Positions 17,322 to 26,115 of a stretch of DNA of 64,000 nucleotides are shown in pieces. Position 1 is the first letter of the stretch, and every line of letters begins with the position of its first letter. The notes beneath the pieces were generated by a model. It worked only from the letters and a program-made list of their open reading frames with translations, was not told the DNA's origin and ran no database searches. The stretch is taken from NCBI RefSeq assembly GCF_014930365.1, contig NZ_JABXWI010000006.1, positions 434,001-498,000 of the forward strand, read 5' to 3'. The stretch is from Streptomyces caniscabiei. Lineage in GTDB: Bacteria > Actinomycetota > Actinomycetes > Streptomycetales > Streptomycetaceae. Both the position numbers and the translations under genes were made by a program.

Positions 17322-17354
17322 TGGTCGTAGATCGGATCGTCGGGGATCCGTAGA

Positions 17355-17897
17355 TCAGTCCACGAAGGTCGCGGACAGGGCCTCCGCCAGGCCCGGGACC
17401 AGCTCGGGGCCGGTCAGGACCTCCGTCGGGCTGTCCTTCTCGCGCAGGCGCAGGGCCGAGTCGCGGGAGCCGTCGCGCAGGACGGCGACCGTCATCCGGA
17501 CCTCCTGGCGGTCCGGGTGGGAGGCGACCCACTTGGTCAGGCGGGCCCCGTCGAGGCCCTCCGGGACGGACGCCTCGGCGGACGGCGGCAGCATCAGCCG
17601 CTCCACGGTCAGCGCGCAGCCGACCACCGCGTCGGGCCAGGCGATGGTGCCGAGGAACTCGTCCAGCGCCTTGCCCGCGGGAAGCTCGTCCTGCTCGATC
17701 GGGGTGAGACCGACGGTCTCGGACTCGTCCTGCAGACCGAGCTGGGCCGCGAGGGCGGGTTCCTGGGACCGCAGACGCGCGGTATCCACCAGGGCGAAGA
17801 GGCGAGCGGGCTGGTCCCAGCCGAGGCCGGCTGCGTACTCGTCGATCTCGAGCACGGCCCGGGTGAGGGGGTTCGCTGCCATGGGAGTGTTGGACAT
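17355..17897 (-). CDS. PPA1309 family protein
   Basis: 180 residues from ATG 17897 (AGGA 8 nt upstream); GTG 17903 is an alternative. Conserved openings LTRAVLEIDEYAAGLGWDQPARLFALVDT and a central AWPDAVVGCALTVERLMLPP region identify this actinobacterial family of unknown function. Cytosolic, no catalytic motif. It is divergent from the UPF0182 gene. Confidence 0.85.
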   Translation of the reverse strand: MSNTPMAANPLTRAVLEIDEYAAGLGWDQPARLFALVDTARLRSQEPALAAQLGLQDESETVGLTPIEQDELPAGKALDEFLGTIAWPDAVVGCALTVERLMLPPSAEASVPEGLDGARLTKWVASHPDRQEVRMTVAVLRDGSRDSALRLREKDSPTEVLTGPELVPGLAEALSATFVD

Positions 17898-18048
17898 GGT
17901 CACAATCCTGCCTCGTTCGTTCCCCGAAGCGGGAACCGAGTAAAGCGTGAGTAAGTTGCATAGGTGAGGCCCCTGCGATCACGGGGCCCGCTGGAGGGTC
18001 CGTAGACGCGGGCCTGACGTATCGACAGCGAACTTCGAGGTGCGCACC

Positions 18049-20994
18049 TTGGCTTTCCAGATGCCGGACCGCGGCGGAGGCCCGACGGGGCCGCGGATCA
18101 GAGTGGGCCGACCGTCCCGACGTGTCCGGACGCTGCTCATGACGTTGGGCGTCCTTGCCGTCCTCGGCATGGCCTTCGTCATGTTCGCGGGGTTCTGGAC
18201 GGACTGGCTCTGGTACCGGTCGGTGAAGTATTCGTCGGTCTTCACCACCACGCTGTGGACCAAGATCGGGCTCTTCTTCGTCTTCGGTCTGCTGATGTCG
18301 GCCTCGGTCGGCTTCAACATCTGGCTGGCGCACCGGCTGCGGCCGCCGCTGAGCGCGATGTCGATGGAGCAGCAGAGCCTCGACAGGTACCGCATGGGCA
18401 TCGCGCCCTACAAGAAGTGGCTGCTCCTCGGGATCACCTCCCTGGTGGGCCTCATCGCCGGCGCCTCCGCCTCCGGGCAGTGGCGCACCTGGCTGATGTG
18501 GGTCAACGGGGTGTCGTTCGGGCAGAAGGACCCCCAGTTCCAGCTGGACGTCGCCTTCTACGCCTTCGACCTGCCCTGGTACCGCTTCCTGCTCGGCTTC
18601 GGCTTCGCCGCCGCCGTGCTCTCGGTGATCGCCGCCGCGCTCACGCACTACCTGTACGGCGGCCTCAGGGTCACCTCCCCGGGCGCGCGGGCAACCGCCG
18701 CGGCCACCGGGCACCTGTCGGTGCTGCTCGGCATCTTCGTCGCCCTGAAGGCCGTCGCCTACTGGCTCGACCGCTACGGGCTCGCCGTGAAGTCCAGCGA
18801 CTTCAAGGCCACGGGCAACTGGACGGGCCTGAGGTACGTCGACGCGAACGCGTACCTGCCGGCCAAGACGATCCTGTTCTGCATCGCCGTGATCTGCGCG
18901 CTGCTGTTCTTCGCCACCATCTGGCGGCGCACCTGGCAGCTCCCGGTCATCGGCTTCGGCCTGATGGTGCTCTCCGCGATCCTCATCGGCGGGCTGTACC
19001 CGGCCATCGTCCAGAAGTTCCAGGTCCAGCCGAACGAGCAGGCCAAGGAGGCACCGTACGTCGAGAAGAACCTGGCGGCGACCCGGCAGGCCTACGGCAT
19101 CGACGGGACCGACGTCCAGGAGTACTCGGGCGTGAGCGACACCACGGACAAGGCCAAGCTCCGCAAGGACGCCGACACCACGGCCAGCATCCGTCTGCTC
19201 GACCCGAACATCGTCTCGCCGACGTTCCAGCAGCTCCAGCAGATGCGGAACTACTACGCGTTCCCCACGAACCTGGACGTCGACCGGTACAGCAATGAGG
19301 ACGGCGCGGACCAGGACACGGTCATCGGTCTGCGCGAGCTGAACCTCGCCGGCATCCCGAAGAACAACTGGATCAACGACCACTTCCGCTACACCCACGG
19401 CTTCGGCGTGGTCGCCGCCAAGGGCACCGAGGCCACCTCCGGCGGCCGCCCGGTGTTCACCGAGTCGGACCTGCCGTCCAAGGGCGACCTGGGCGAGTAC
19501 CAGCAGCGGGTCTACTACGGCGAGAAGACCACCCAGTACTCGATCGTCGGCGGTCCCCAGGACGAGATCGACTACTCCGACGACAGCGGTGAGAAGACCA
19601 CCAGCTACGAGGGCAACAGCGGGGTCAACCTCTCCAGCCCGGTCAACCGGGCCGCGTACGCGGTGGCGTTCAACGAGCCGCAGATCCTCTACTCCGGTGC
19701 CATCGGCGAGGGTTCGCGGATCCTGTACAACCGCACGCCCAAGGAGCGCGTCGAGGCGGTCGCCCCGTGGCTGACCATCGACGGCGACGCCTATCCGGCC
19801 GTCGTCGACGGCAAGATCCAGTGGATCGTCGACGCGTACACCACCACCAACGGCTATCCGTACGCCTCGCGCACCACCCTGGGCGACACGACGGCCGACT
19901 CGCTGACCGCGGACAACAGCCAGCGCGCGGTGGTGGCCCAGCAGAACCAGGTCAACTACATCCGCAACTCGGTGAAGGCGACCGTCGACGCGTACACGGG
20001 TCAGGTCAAGCTCTACCAGTGGGACACCAAGGACCCGGTCCTGAAGACCTGGATGAAGGCGTTCCCGGGCACGGTGGAGCCGAAGGACGACATCTCCGAC
20101 TCGCTGCTGGCCCATCTGCGGTACCCGCAGGACCTGTTCAAGGTGCAGCGTGAACTGCTGACCCGCTACCACGTGAAGGACGCCGAGACGTTCCTCAGCG
20201 GCAGCGAGGTGTGGCAGGTCCCGGACGACCCGACCAACACCTCGGGCAACGCGGTGCCGCCGTACTACCTGAGCATGAGGCTGCCGGGCCAGTCGGCACA
20301 GGCGTTCTCGCTGACCACGACGCTCACGCCGAACGGCCGGGACAACCTCAGCGCCTTCGTCTCGGTCAACGCCGAGGCGGGCACCAAGGACTACGGCAAG
20401 ATCCAGATCCTGAAACTGCCGACCAGCGAACCGATCGACGGGCCCAAACAGGTCCAGAGCCAGTTCAACTCCGAACAGGACATCGCCGAGACGATCAGCC
20501 TCCTGAAGAGAGGTGACTCACAGGTCGAGTACGGCAACCTCCTGACGGTCCCGCTCGACGGTGGACTGCTCTATGTGGAGCCGGTCTATGTGCGAGGCGG
20601 CGGCCTCAAGTACCCGCTGTTGCGCAAGGTCCTGGTCACCTACGGCGGCAACACGGCCTTCGAGGACACCCTCGACGCGGCGCTGAACAAGGTGTTCGAA
20701 ACCGAGGGTCCGCCCACCGAGCCGCCGGTGGACGACGGCGACGAGGGCACCGACGAGCCGCCGAAGACCGGCGACCCGACGGTCCAACAGGCCCTGGAGG
20801 AAGCCCAGAAGGCGTTCGACGAGGGGCAGCAGGCCCTCAAGGACGGCGACTGGGAGGCGTACGGCCGGGCCCAACAGGACCTGGAGGACGCGCTGAAGCG
20901 TGCCGAGGACGCCCAGGCCAAGGCCGGCGGGACCGGCGGCAGCGGCAACGAGGACAGCGACAAGAGCGGCGACGGAGGCTCCGGAAGCGGCTGA
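18049..20994 (+). CDS. UPF0182 family large membrane protein
   Basis: About 981 residues. Starting at TTG 18049 gives the best ribosome spacing (GAGG 8 nt upstream); ATG 18061 (MPDRGGGPTGP) and GTG 18040 are alternatives. Six to seven transmembrane helices fill about residues 30-330 (first ones TLGVLAVLGMAFVMFAGFW and TTTLWTKIGLFFVFGLL), then comes a large extracytoplasmic domain (about 340-880). The tail is Glu/Asp/Gln-rich with a coiled-coil segment (EEAQKAFDEGQQALKDGDWEAY) and a Gly/Ser end. Well conserved in actinobacteria; the function is unknown. Confidence 0.92.
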   Translation: MAFQMPDRGGGPTGPRIRVGRPSRRVRTLLMTLGVLAVLGMAFVMFAGFWTDWLWYRSVKYSSVFTTTLWTKIGLFFVFGLLMSASVGFNIWLAHRLRPPLSAMSMEQQSLDRYRMGIAPYKKWLLLGITSLVGLIAGASASGQWRTWLMWVNGVSFGQKDPQFQLDVAFYAFDLPWYRFLLGFGFAAAVLSVIAAALTHYLYGGLRVTSPGARATAAATGHLSVLLGIFVALKAVAYWLDRYGLAVKSSDFKATGNWTGLRYVDANAYLPAKTILFCIAVICALLFFATIWRRTWQLPVIGFGLMVLSAILIGGLYPAIVQKFQVQPNEQAKEAPYVEKNLAATRQAYGIDGTDVQEYSGVSDTTDKAKLRKDADTTASIRLLDPNIVSPTFQQLQQMRNYYAFPTNLDVDRYSNEDGADQDTVIGLRELNLAGIPKNNWINDHFRYTHGFGVVAAKGTEATSGGRPVFTESDLPSKGDLGEYQQRVYYGEKTTQYSIVGGPQDEIDYSDDSGEKTTSYEGNSGVNLSSPVNRAAYAVAFNEPQILYSGAIGEGSRILYNRTPKERVEAVAPWLTIDGDAYPAVVDGKIQWIVDAYTTTNGYPYASRTTLGDTTADSLTADNSQRAVVAQQNQVNYIRNSVKATVDAYTGQVKLYQWDTKDPVLKTWMKAFPGTVEPKDDISDSLLAHLRYPQDLFKVQRELLTRYHVKDAETFLSGSEVWQVPDDPTNTSGNAVPPYYLSMRLPGQSAQAFSLTTTLTPNGRDNLSAFVSVNAEAGTKDYGKIQILKLPTSEPIDGPKQVQSQFNSEQDIAETISLLKRGDSQVEYGNLLTVPLDGGLLYVEPVYVRGGGLKYPLLRKVLVTYGGNTAFEDTLDAALNKVFETEGPPTEPPVDDGDEGTDEPPKTGDPTVQQALEEAQKAFDEGQQALKDGDWEAYGRAQQDLEDALKRAEDAQAKAGGTGGSGNEDSDKSGDGGSGSG

Positions 20995-21038
20995 TGCAAG
21001 GCTTCGTCCCGCGCCGTGATACGGTTGCAACGCAACGG

Positions 21039-21112
21039 CGCGGGGTGGAGCAGCTCGGTAGCTCGCTGGGCTCATAACCCAGAGGTCGCAGGTTCAAATC
21101 CTGTCCCCGCTA
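21039..21112 (+). tRNA. Initiator tRNA-fMet (CAT), copy 1
   Basis: The 74-nt cloverleaf has an unpaired C1-T72 end of the acceptor stem, three G:C pairs in the anticodon stem (GGG/CCC) and the CAT anticodon in CTCATAA. These are initiator features. The 3' CCA is not encoded. It follows the UPF0182 gene by about 45 bp. Confidence 0.97.
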
Positions 21113-21120
21113 CTGAAGTT

Positions 21121-21154
21121 GAAGGCCCGGATCCTCTAAAGGATCCGGGCCTTC
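21121..21154 (+). terminator. Terminator of tRNA-fMet copy 1
   Basis: A perfect 14 bp stem (21121-21134 with 21141-21154), loop TCTAAA, 8 nt after the tRNA. Confidence 0.85.
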
Positions 21155-21283
21155 GACGTGTTGGCGGGGATGGTCGGCACATCTGTGTTTGACTTGTCGC
21201 TCTGTGGGCATGTCGACAAAACGCTGTAGTGACCTCAATGGCTGCGGTATACCAGGTGTACCCAGGTTGCAGGTGGTGCGACG

Positions 21284-23278
21284 ATGGACGTTATGGGGGA
21301 CAAGGCAACTCTGTTGGAGACCGGGCGGTTTGCGCAGCCTGCCGACATTGCGCTGCCTGCCGACTTCGTGGTGCCCGAGTCCGCCTCGTCGGTCGAGTCC
21401 GTGCAGGCCGCGGACGAGGACGAGACGGCGGACGCCGTCGAGGAAGCGCGTCAGCGGCTCGCCGCCGAAGCCGGTGACACCGAGGCCATGAGTGTCCTCG
21501 GCGCCATGCTGCTGCGCCGCGGCGACCTCGACGGAGCCGAGCCCTGTCTGCGGGGTGCCACGGCCGCCGGGGACCGCGCGGCCGCCAACAACCTGGGTGT
21601 CCTGCTGCACCAGCGTGGATACGCCGACGAGGCCGCCAGCTGGTGGCGGGTCGCGGCCGTCGCCGGTTCCGCCGCCGCCGCGCACGCCCTCGGCCGGCAC
21701 CACCGTGAGCGCGGCGACGAACCGGCCGCCGAGTACTGGCTGCGCCAGTCCGCCGAGCAGGGCCATGCCCTCGGGGCGTACGCGCTGGCCGACCTGCTGG
21801 AGCACCGCAGCGACGCCGCCTCCGAGCGGTGGATGAGAGTGGCCGCCGAACGCGGCCACCGCGAGGCCGCGTACCGGCTCGCGCGAGCGCTCGACCAGCG
21901 CGCCGAGCAGGAGGAGCGTGCCGCCGTGCGCGAGGGGCGGAAGCTCGCGCGTGCGGCGCTGGAGATCGGGAGCGGCGGCCGTGAGGCGGTCCGTGAGGGA
22001 CGTGGCGCGGGGCGCAGGCCCGCCGCGGCCACGGGGGAGCGCGGCGCTGACAACGGTGTCGGGGCCGGTGCCGCCGAGGAGGCCGAGCAGTGGTACCGGC
22101 AGGCCGCCGCGCGCGGGCACCGGCGGGCCGCGCTGCACCTCGGGGCGATCCTGGAGCGACGCGGGGAGCTCAAGGAGGCCGGCCGCTGGTACCTGACCTC
22201 CGCCAAGGACGGGGAGCCGCGCGCCGCGTGCGCGCTCGGGTTCCTGCTGCGGGACGCCGGCGACACGGAGAGCGCCGCCGTGTGGTGGCTGCGAGCCGCC
22301 CAGGACGGCGACGGCAACGCGGCGAACGCGCTGGGCGCGCTGCACGCCGAGCGCGGTGAGACCCAGACCGCCGAGCGCTGGTACCGGGCCGCGATGGACG
22401 CCGGCGACGTCAACGGCGCGTACAACCTCGGGCTGCTCTGCGCCGAGCAGGGGCGGACCGCGCAGGCCGAGCAGTGGTACCGGCGTGCCGCCTACGCCGG
22501 GCACCGGGAGGCTGCCAACGCCCTGGCCATCCTGCTGCTCCAGGTCGGCGACGCGTCCGGCGCCGAGCCGTGGTTCTCCAAGGCCGCGGAGGCCGGGAGC
22601 GTCGACGCCGCCTTCAACCTGGGCATTCTGTTCGCCGGGCGGGGCGACGACGCGACGGCACTGGTCTGGTACGAGCGGGCGGCCGCCGCAGGGCACACCG
22701 AGGCGGCGCTCCAGGTCGCCATAGCGCGGCTGCGGGACGGTGACGAGCGGGCTGCCGAGCGGCATCTGCGGTGCGCCGCCGGTGGGGGCAGCGCGGAAGC
22801 CGCGTACCGGCTGGCCGCCGTGCTCGACGCACGCCGTCCGCCCGCGCCCGCGCACGAGCTGGGCGAGCCGGTGCGGGAGAAGAACGAGTGCGAGGAGTGG
22901 TACGAGCGGGCCGCGTCGCAGGGGCATCGGCGGGCGCAGGTGCGGGTCGGGATGCTGGCGGCCGGGCGCGGGGACGTGGTCGAGGCCGCGCGGTGGTACC
23001 GGGTCGCGGCGGAGTCCGGGTCGCGGAACGGCGCGTTCAATCTGGGGCTGCTGCTGGCCCGGGAGGGCAGTGAGCCGGAGGCCGCGGTGTGGTGGGCCCG
23101 TGCCGCCGACGCGGGGCACGGGCGGGCGGCGTTGCGGCTCGCCCTCGTCTACGCGCGTCGGGGGGAGCTGGTGGAAGGGAAGCGGTGGGCCGATCGGGCC
23201 GTGGCGCTCGGGCCGGCGGAGGTGGCGGAGCGGGCGGCACGGCTGCGGGACGCGTTGCGGGACGAGCTGTCGGCGTAG
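21284..23278 (+). CDS. Sel1-like/TPR repeat protein
   Basis: 664 residues from ATG 21284 (AGGTGG 7 nt upstream). Most of the protein is about 14 Sel1-like repeats of roughly 36 residues, each of the form AExWYRxAAxxGHxxAxxxLGxLLxxRGD. The first 50 residues (acidic) and a Gly/Arg insert at about residues 225-265 break the array. No catalytic domain, signal or membrane segment is visible, so it is likely a protein-protein scaffold. It is framed by two identical initiator tRNA genes. Confidence 0.92.
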   Translation: MDVMGDKATLLETGRFAQPADIALPADFVVPESASSVESVQAADEDETADAVEEARQRLAAEAGDTEAMSVLGAMLLRRGDLDGAEPCLRGATAAGDRAAANNLGVLLHQRGYADEAASWWRVAAVAGSAAAAHALGRHHRERGDEPAAEYWLRQSAEQGHALGAYALADLLEHRSDAASERWMRVAAERGHREAAYRLARALDQRAEQEERAAVREGRKLARAALEIGSGGREAVREGRGAGRRPAAATGERGADNGVGAGAAEEAEQWYRQAAARGHRRAALHLGAILERRGELKEAGRWYLTSAKDGEPRAACALGFLLRDAGDTESAAVWWLRAAQDGDGNAANALGALHAERGETQTAERWYRAAMDAGDVNGAYNLGLLCAEQGRTAQAEQWYRRAAYAGHREAANALAILLLQVGDASGAEPWFSKAAEAGSVDAAFNLGILFAGRGDDATALVWYERAAAAGHTEAALQVAIARLRDGDERAAERHLRCAAGGGSAEAAYRLAAVLDARRPPAPAHELGEPVREKNECEEWYERAASQGHRRAQVRVGMLAAGRGDVVEAARWYRVAAESGSRNGAFNLGLLLAREGSEPEAAVWWARAADAGHGRAALRLALVYARRGELVEGKRWADRAVALGPAEVAERAARLRDALRDELSA

Positions 23279-23515
23279 GGGGTGTGACGGCGAGGGTGGC
23301 TGCGTGGGCCCGGGGCTGCGAGGGTGCCCGGGGGTGGGTGCTGGGCAAGCGGGGTTTCGCTCGCCCGCGCTTGCGGGGTGCCGCCTGCGCCCACCCGTGC
23401 CGCCCCAGCGGCACGATTGCCCGCAGGCTGTGGGATGGGCAGCGGTGCTGGTCAGAGGGCGGGGGTAATGGATTTGCTCTGGTCGGTCAGGGTGACGTAG
23501 TGTTCAGTTCATCGA

Positions 23516-23589
23516 CGCGGGGTGGAGCAGCTCGGTAGCTCGCTGGGCTCATAACCCAGAGGTCGCAGGTTCAAATCCTGTCCCCGCTA
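23516..23589 (+). tRNA. Initiator tRNA-fMet (CAT), copy 2
   Basis: Identical over 74 nt to the copy at 21039-21112, with the same initiator features and no encoded CCA. Flanking sequences differ, so only the tRNA body is duplicated. Confidence 0.97.
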
Positions 23590-23596
23590 CTGAAGG

Positions 23597-23633
23597 CCGA
23601 TGGCCCGGAACCGAACAGGTTCCGGGCCATCGG
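23597..23633 (+). terminator. Terminator of tRNA-fMet copy 2
   Basis: A perfect 16 bp stem (23597-23612 with 23618-23633), loop GAACA, then TGTTTTC. It also ends the convergent Fur-family gene. Confidence 0.85.
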
Positions 23634-23669
23634 TGTTTTCGTGTGTGGGGGCGGGCGTGGGCGGCGGGG

Positions 23670-24086
23670 CTACGCCTTGGTGCAGTTCGGGCAGACACCT
23701 CGGTAGGTGACCTCCACGTCCGAGACGGTGAAGCCGAAGCGCTCGGAGGCGGGGAGGTCGGCCAGCGGGTCGCCGGTCGGGTGCACGTCGCGGATCGTGC
23801 CGCACTGCGCGCAGACCAGGTGGTGGTGTGGACGGTGCGCGTTCGGGTCGTACCGCTTGGCGCGCCGGTCCGTGGCCACCTCGAGCACCTCGCCGAGGGA
23901 GACCAGCTCACCGAGGGTGTTGTAGACGGTCGCCCGGGAGATCTCGGGCAGCTTGGCGACAGCGCGCGTGTGTACCTCGTCGGCCGTCAGATGGACGTGC
24001 TCGCCGTCGAGGACCTCGGCCACGACACGCCGCTGCGCGGTCATTCGCCATCCGCGTCCGCGCAGCCGCTCCAGAAGGTCACTCAT
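23670..24086 (-). CDS. Fur-family (PerR/CatR-like) repressor
   Basis: 138 residues from ATG 24086. The N-terminal winged helix carries RMTAQRRVVAEVL and ISRATVYNTLGELVSLGEV. The dimer/metal domain has HRPHHHLVCAQCGTIRD and a C-terminal VCPNC, giving two CxxC pairs for structural zinc. Overall it resembles peroxide-sensing Fur proteins that repress a catalase gene next door. A palindromic operator and rightward promoter lie just upstream, but the expected catalase is missing except for a short remnant (24187-24285). Confidence 0.92.
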   Translation of the reverse strand: MSDLLERLRGRGWRMTAQRRVVAEVLDGEHVHLTADEVHTRAVAKLPEISRATVYNTLGELVSLGEVLEVATDRRAKRYDPNAHRPHHHLVCAQCGTIRDVHPTGDPLADLPASERFGFTVSDVEVTYRGVCPNCTKA

Positions 24087-24147
24087 AACGGTCAGCGTAA
24101 CAGCAGGTGGGAACAGATCCCGAACAGGTGTGACTTTAGAGCATGCC

Positions 24148-24175
24148 TTGACTTGGATTTAGTCCAATGTAGGAT
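24148..24175 (+). promoter_or_regulatory. Rightward promoter with embedded Fur-type palindrome
   Basis: TTGACT (24148-24153), a 16 bp spacer and TAGGAT (24170-24175) form a rightward promoter. The palindrome TTGGATTTAGTCCAA (24153-24167, TTGGA-N5-TCCAA) fills the spacer, where a repressor would block both this promoter and possibly the divergent Fur gene. No intact rightward gene follows. Confidence 0.6.
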
Positions 24176-24186
24176 CGCGTTCGAGC

Positions 24187-24285
24187 GACGCAGGCTTCGG
24201 CAAGCGCCTGGAGGTCGCCGTCCAGGCCTTTTGCGGCCGACCGGGGTTGGACCGCTTGCCGTTGGGGCGGGCCGGGATCTCGTAG
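24187..24285 (+). pseudogene. Catalase C-terminal remnant
   Basis: Directly after the promoter's expected start point, one frame reads DAGFGKRLEVAVQAF and continues to TAG at 24283-24285. This resembles the end of Streptomyces heme catalases (a GKRxExAVxAL tail, from memory). No start codon or catalase body precedes it, so the gene appears deleted from near its start to its last about 15 residues. The divergent Fur-family repressor and operator support this reading. The match is short, so the identity is tentative. Confidence 0.45.
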
Positions 24286-24298
24286 GAGACCCGGCCCG
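24268..24298. terminator. Hairpin downstream of the CBS gene and catalase remnant
   Basis: CGGGCCGGG-a-TCTC paired with GAGA-CCCGGCCCG around a GTAG loop, with TT following. It can serve both the leftward CBS gene and the former rightward gene. Confidence 0.65.
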
Positions 24299-24340
24299 TT
24301 CGTGCGTCCGGTCGGGGTCGAACCGCGAGTGGGTCGGGGG

Positions 24341-24733
24341 CTATGCCGGTGCGGGCTGTCGGGCGGGGGCCCAGCAGCGGATGATGTCGCGGACCGAGAC
24401 GATGCCGACGGGGGCGCCCTCGTCGAGGACGATCAGATGGCGGAAGCCGCCGTGGGACATGGCGCGGGCCGCTTCCTCCAGGGTCCAGGACGGCGTGGCG
24501 AACACGACGTCGTTCGTGGTGTGGGCGTGCGCGCGCTCGGCGTCGGGGCTCTGGCCCAGGCCGACGGAGATGAGGACGTCGCGTTCGGTCAGGATGCCGA
24601 GTCCGCCGGCGTCCGGGTCGAGGACCACGGCCGCGCCGATACGGCGAGCCGCCATCAGGGCGGCGGCCTGGCGGAGGGTGTGATCGGGGCCGATGGTGAG
24701 GACCACTGTGCTCATGGCGTCGCGGACGAGCAT
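24341..24733 (-). CDS. CBS-domain pair protein
   Basis: 130 residues from ATG 24733, with AGGAGG 12 nt upstream. It is a single pair of CBS motifs (VRDAMSTVVLTIGPDHTLRQAAALM and GGFRHLIVLDEGAPVGIVSVRDII) that forms an adenine-nucleotide-sensing Bateman module. With no attached enzyme it is probably a small regulatory ligand sensor. It lies between the catalase scar and hisN. Confidence 0.88.
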   Translation of the reverse strand: MLVRDAMSTVVLTIGPDHTLRQAAALMAARRIGAAVVLDPDAGGLGILTERDVLISVGLGQSPDAERAHAHTTNDVVFATPSWTLEEAARAMSHGGFRHLIVLDEGAPVGIVSVRDIIRCWAPARQPAPA

Positions 24734-24885
24734 GGAGTTCAGCCACCTCCTAGGGAATCCGGTGAACGGGTTGTTCAAGGATTCACAAGTTCACAAGTGG
24801 GGGAACTCTCAATGTGGCAGGTAAAGCGGAGGTCAACAAGGGGGCGTGCGTGGTCAGTTCGGGGCGCCCCGGATCATTGCCGGGC

Positions 24886-25686
24886 TCAGTAGCGCTGGTT
24901 CAGATAGCCCAGGAGCTCGTCGTGGAGGAGGCCGTTCGAGGCCGCCGCGTTGCCGCTGTGCGGGCCGGGGCGGCCGTCGAGGCCGGTGAAGCTGCCGCCC
25001 GCCTCGGTCACGATGATCGCGTTGGCGGCCATGTCCCAGAGAGAGAGCTCGGGTTCGGCGCAGATGTCCACGGAGCCCTCGGCGACCATCATGTACGGCC
25101 AGAAATCGCCGTACGCGCGCGTGCGCCACACCTCGCGGGTCAGGTCCAGGAAGCCGCCCAGGAGGCCGCGCTCCTCCCAGCCACTGAGGGAGGAGTACGC
25201 GAAGGAGGCGTCCGGCAGATCGGCGACGCGGGAGACGCGCAGACGGGAGGCCGAGCTCAGGCTGCGGCCGGTGAAGGCGCCGTGGCCCTTCGCGGCCCAC
25301 CAGCGGCGGCCGAGCGCGGGGGCGGAGACCACGCCGACGACGGGCTGGTAGCCGCCCTCGGCCGCCTCCATCAGGGAGATCAGGGTGGCCCAGACGGGGA
25401 CGCCCCGGACGTAGTTCTTGGTGCCGTCGATCGGGTCGACGACCCAGCGGCGGGGGCCCGTGCCCTCGACGCCGTACTCCTCACCGAGGATGGCGTCCCG
25501 GGGCCGGGCGCGCTGGAGTTGGCTGCGGATGAGTTCCTCGGCGGCCTTGTCGGCCTCGCTCACCGGGGTCATGTCGGGCTTCGTCTCGACCTTCAGGTCG
25601 AGGGCCTTGAAGCGGCCCATGGTGGTCGCGTCGGCGGCGTCCGCGAGGACGTGGGCGAGGCGGAGGTCGTCGAGGTAATCGGCCAT
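24886..25686 (-). CDS. hisN: Histidinol-phosphatase, inositol-monophosphatase type
   Basis: 266 residues from ATG 25686 (MADYLDDLRLAHVL). The family metal sites are clear: GEEYG, WVVDPIDGTKNYVRG and LWDMAANAIIVTEAGG. The lengthened loops match actinobacterial HisN, which performs the penultimate step of histidine synthesis. The other his genes are elsewhere. The frame is open upstream to 25920, but that part is a low-complexity repeat and is not taken as coding. Confidence 0.9.
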   Translation of the reverse strand: MADYLDDLRLAHVLADAADATTMGRFKALDLKVETKPDMTPVSEADKAAEELIRSQLQRARPRDAILGEEYGVEGTGPRRWVVDPIDGTKNYVRGVPVWATLISLMEAAEGGYQPVVGVVSAPALGRRWWAAKGHGAFTGRSLSSASRLRVSRVADLPDASFAYSSLSGWEERGLLGGFLDLTREVWRTRAYGDFWPYMMVAEGSVDICAEPELSLWDMAANAIIVTEAGGSFTGLDGRPGPHSGNAAASNGLLHDELLGYLNQRY

Positions 25687-26115
25687 GTGGCGAACGGTAT
25701 CCGCCGAGGTCGGTGCGGGGCTACAGGGGGGCCGGGGGTGGAGGGGGTGGAGGGGGTGGAGGGGGCGCGACGGTCGTTGGCGGCGGAGCGGTGCGGCCGC
25801 CGAGGATGCGGGCACGGCCCTCGTGGCGGTGGACACGCCAGCCGGTGCGGCGGACACGGCCGCCGAGGCGGTGGGCATGGCCGTCGACGCGGTGGGCATG
25901 GCCGTCGGGGTGGTGGGCACACGAGGGAGTGTTGATCGTCGGGTGAGGTGTTTCGGGGGCTCGTACTTCTTTTCGGTGTAGGTGCCGGGCGTTCGTTCAG
26001 CGTGCCGCGCACGTTGGCCGGTGTGCGCCCCTGCGGAGCGCCGTGAACCCTTGACAGTGACTTGATGCGCGTCAAATCTGAGGGCCAGAGCCGCCCGCTC
26101 GTATTCAGGGAGGCG
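25687..26115. repeat. 429-bp non-coding interval with tandem repeats
   Basis: I see no gene. It holds three copies of a 9-bp unit GGGGGTGGA (25734-25760) and about 2.5 copies of a 21-bp unit containing GCGGTGGGCATGGCCGTC (25865-25927). Promoters for the divergent hisN and tetR genes must lie here, but I cannot place them. Confidence 0.7.

Noticed and set aside
21039..23589. Integrative element using tRNA-fMet as attachment site
   Set aside because: No integrase, and the duplicated part is a complete tRNA rather than a 3' tRNA fragment.
24159..24746. Large leftward Arg/Pro/His-rich frame over the CBS gene
   Set aside because: Shadow frame of the CBS gene and catalase remnant with typical GC-rich composition.
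25685..25981. 99-codon rightward frame before tetR with WRGWRG and AVGMAVD repeats
   Set aside because: It is just the translation of the 9-bp and 21-bp tandem repeats, with no ribosome site or family resemblance.
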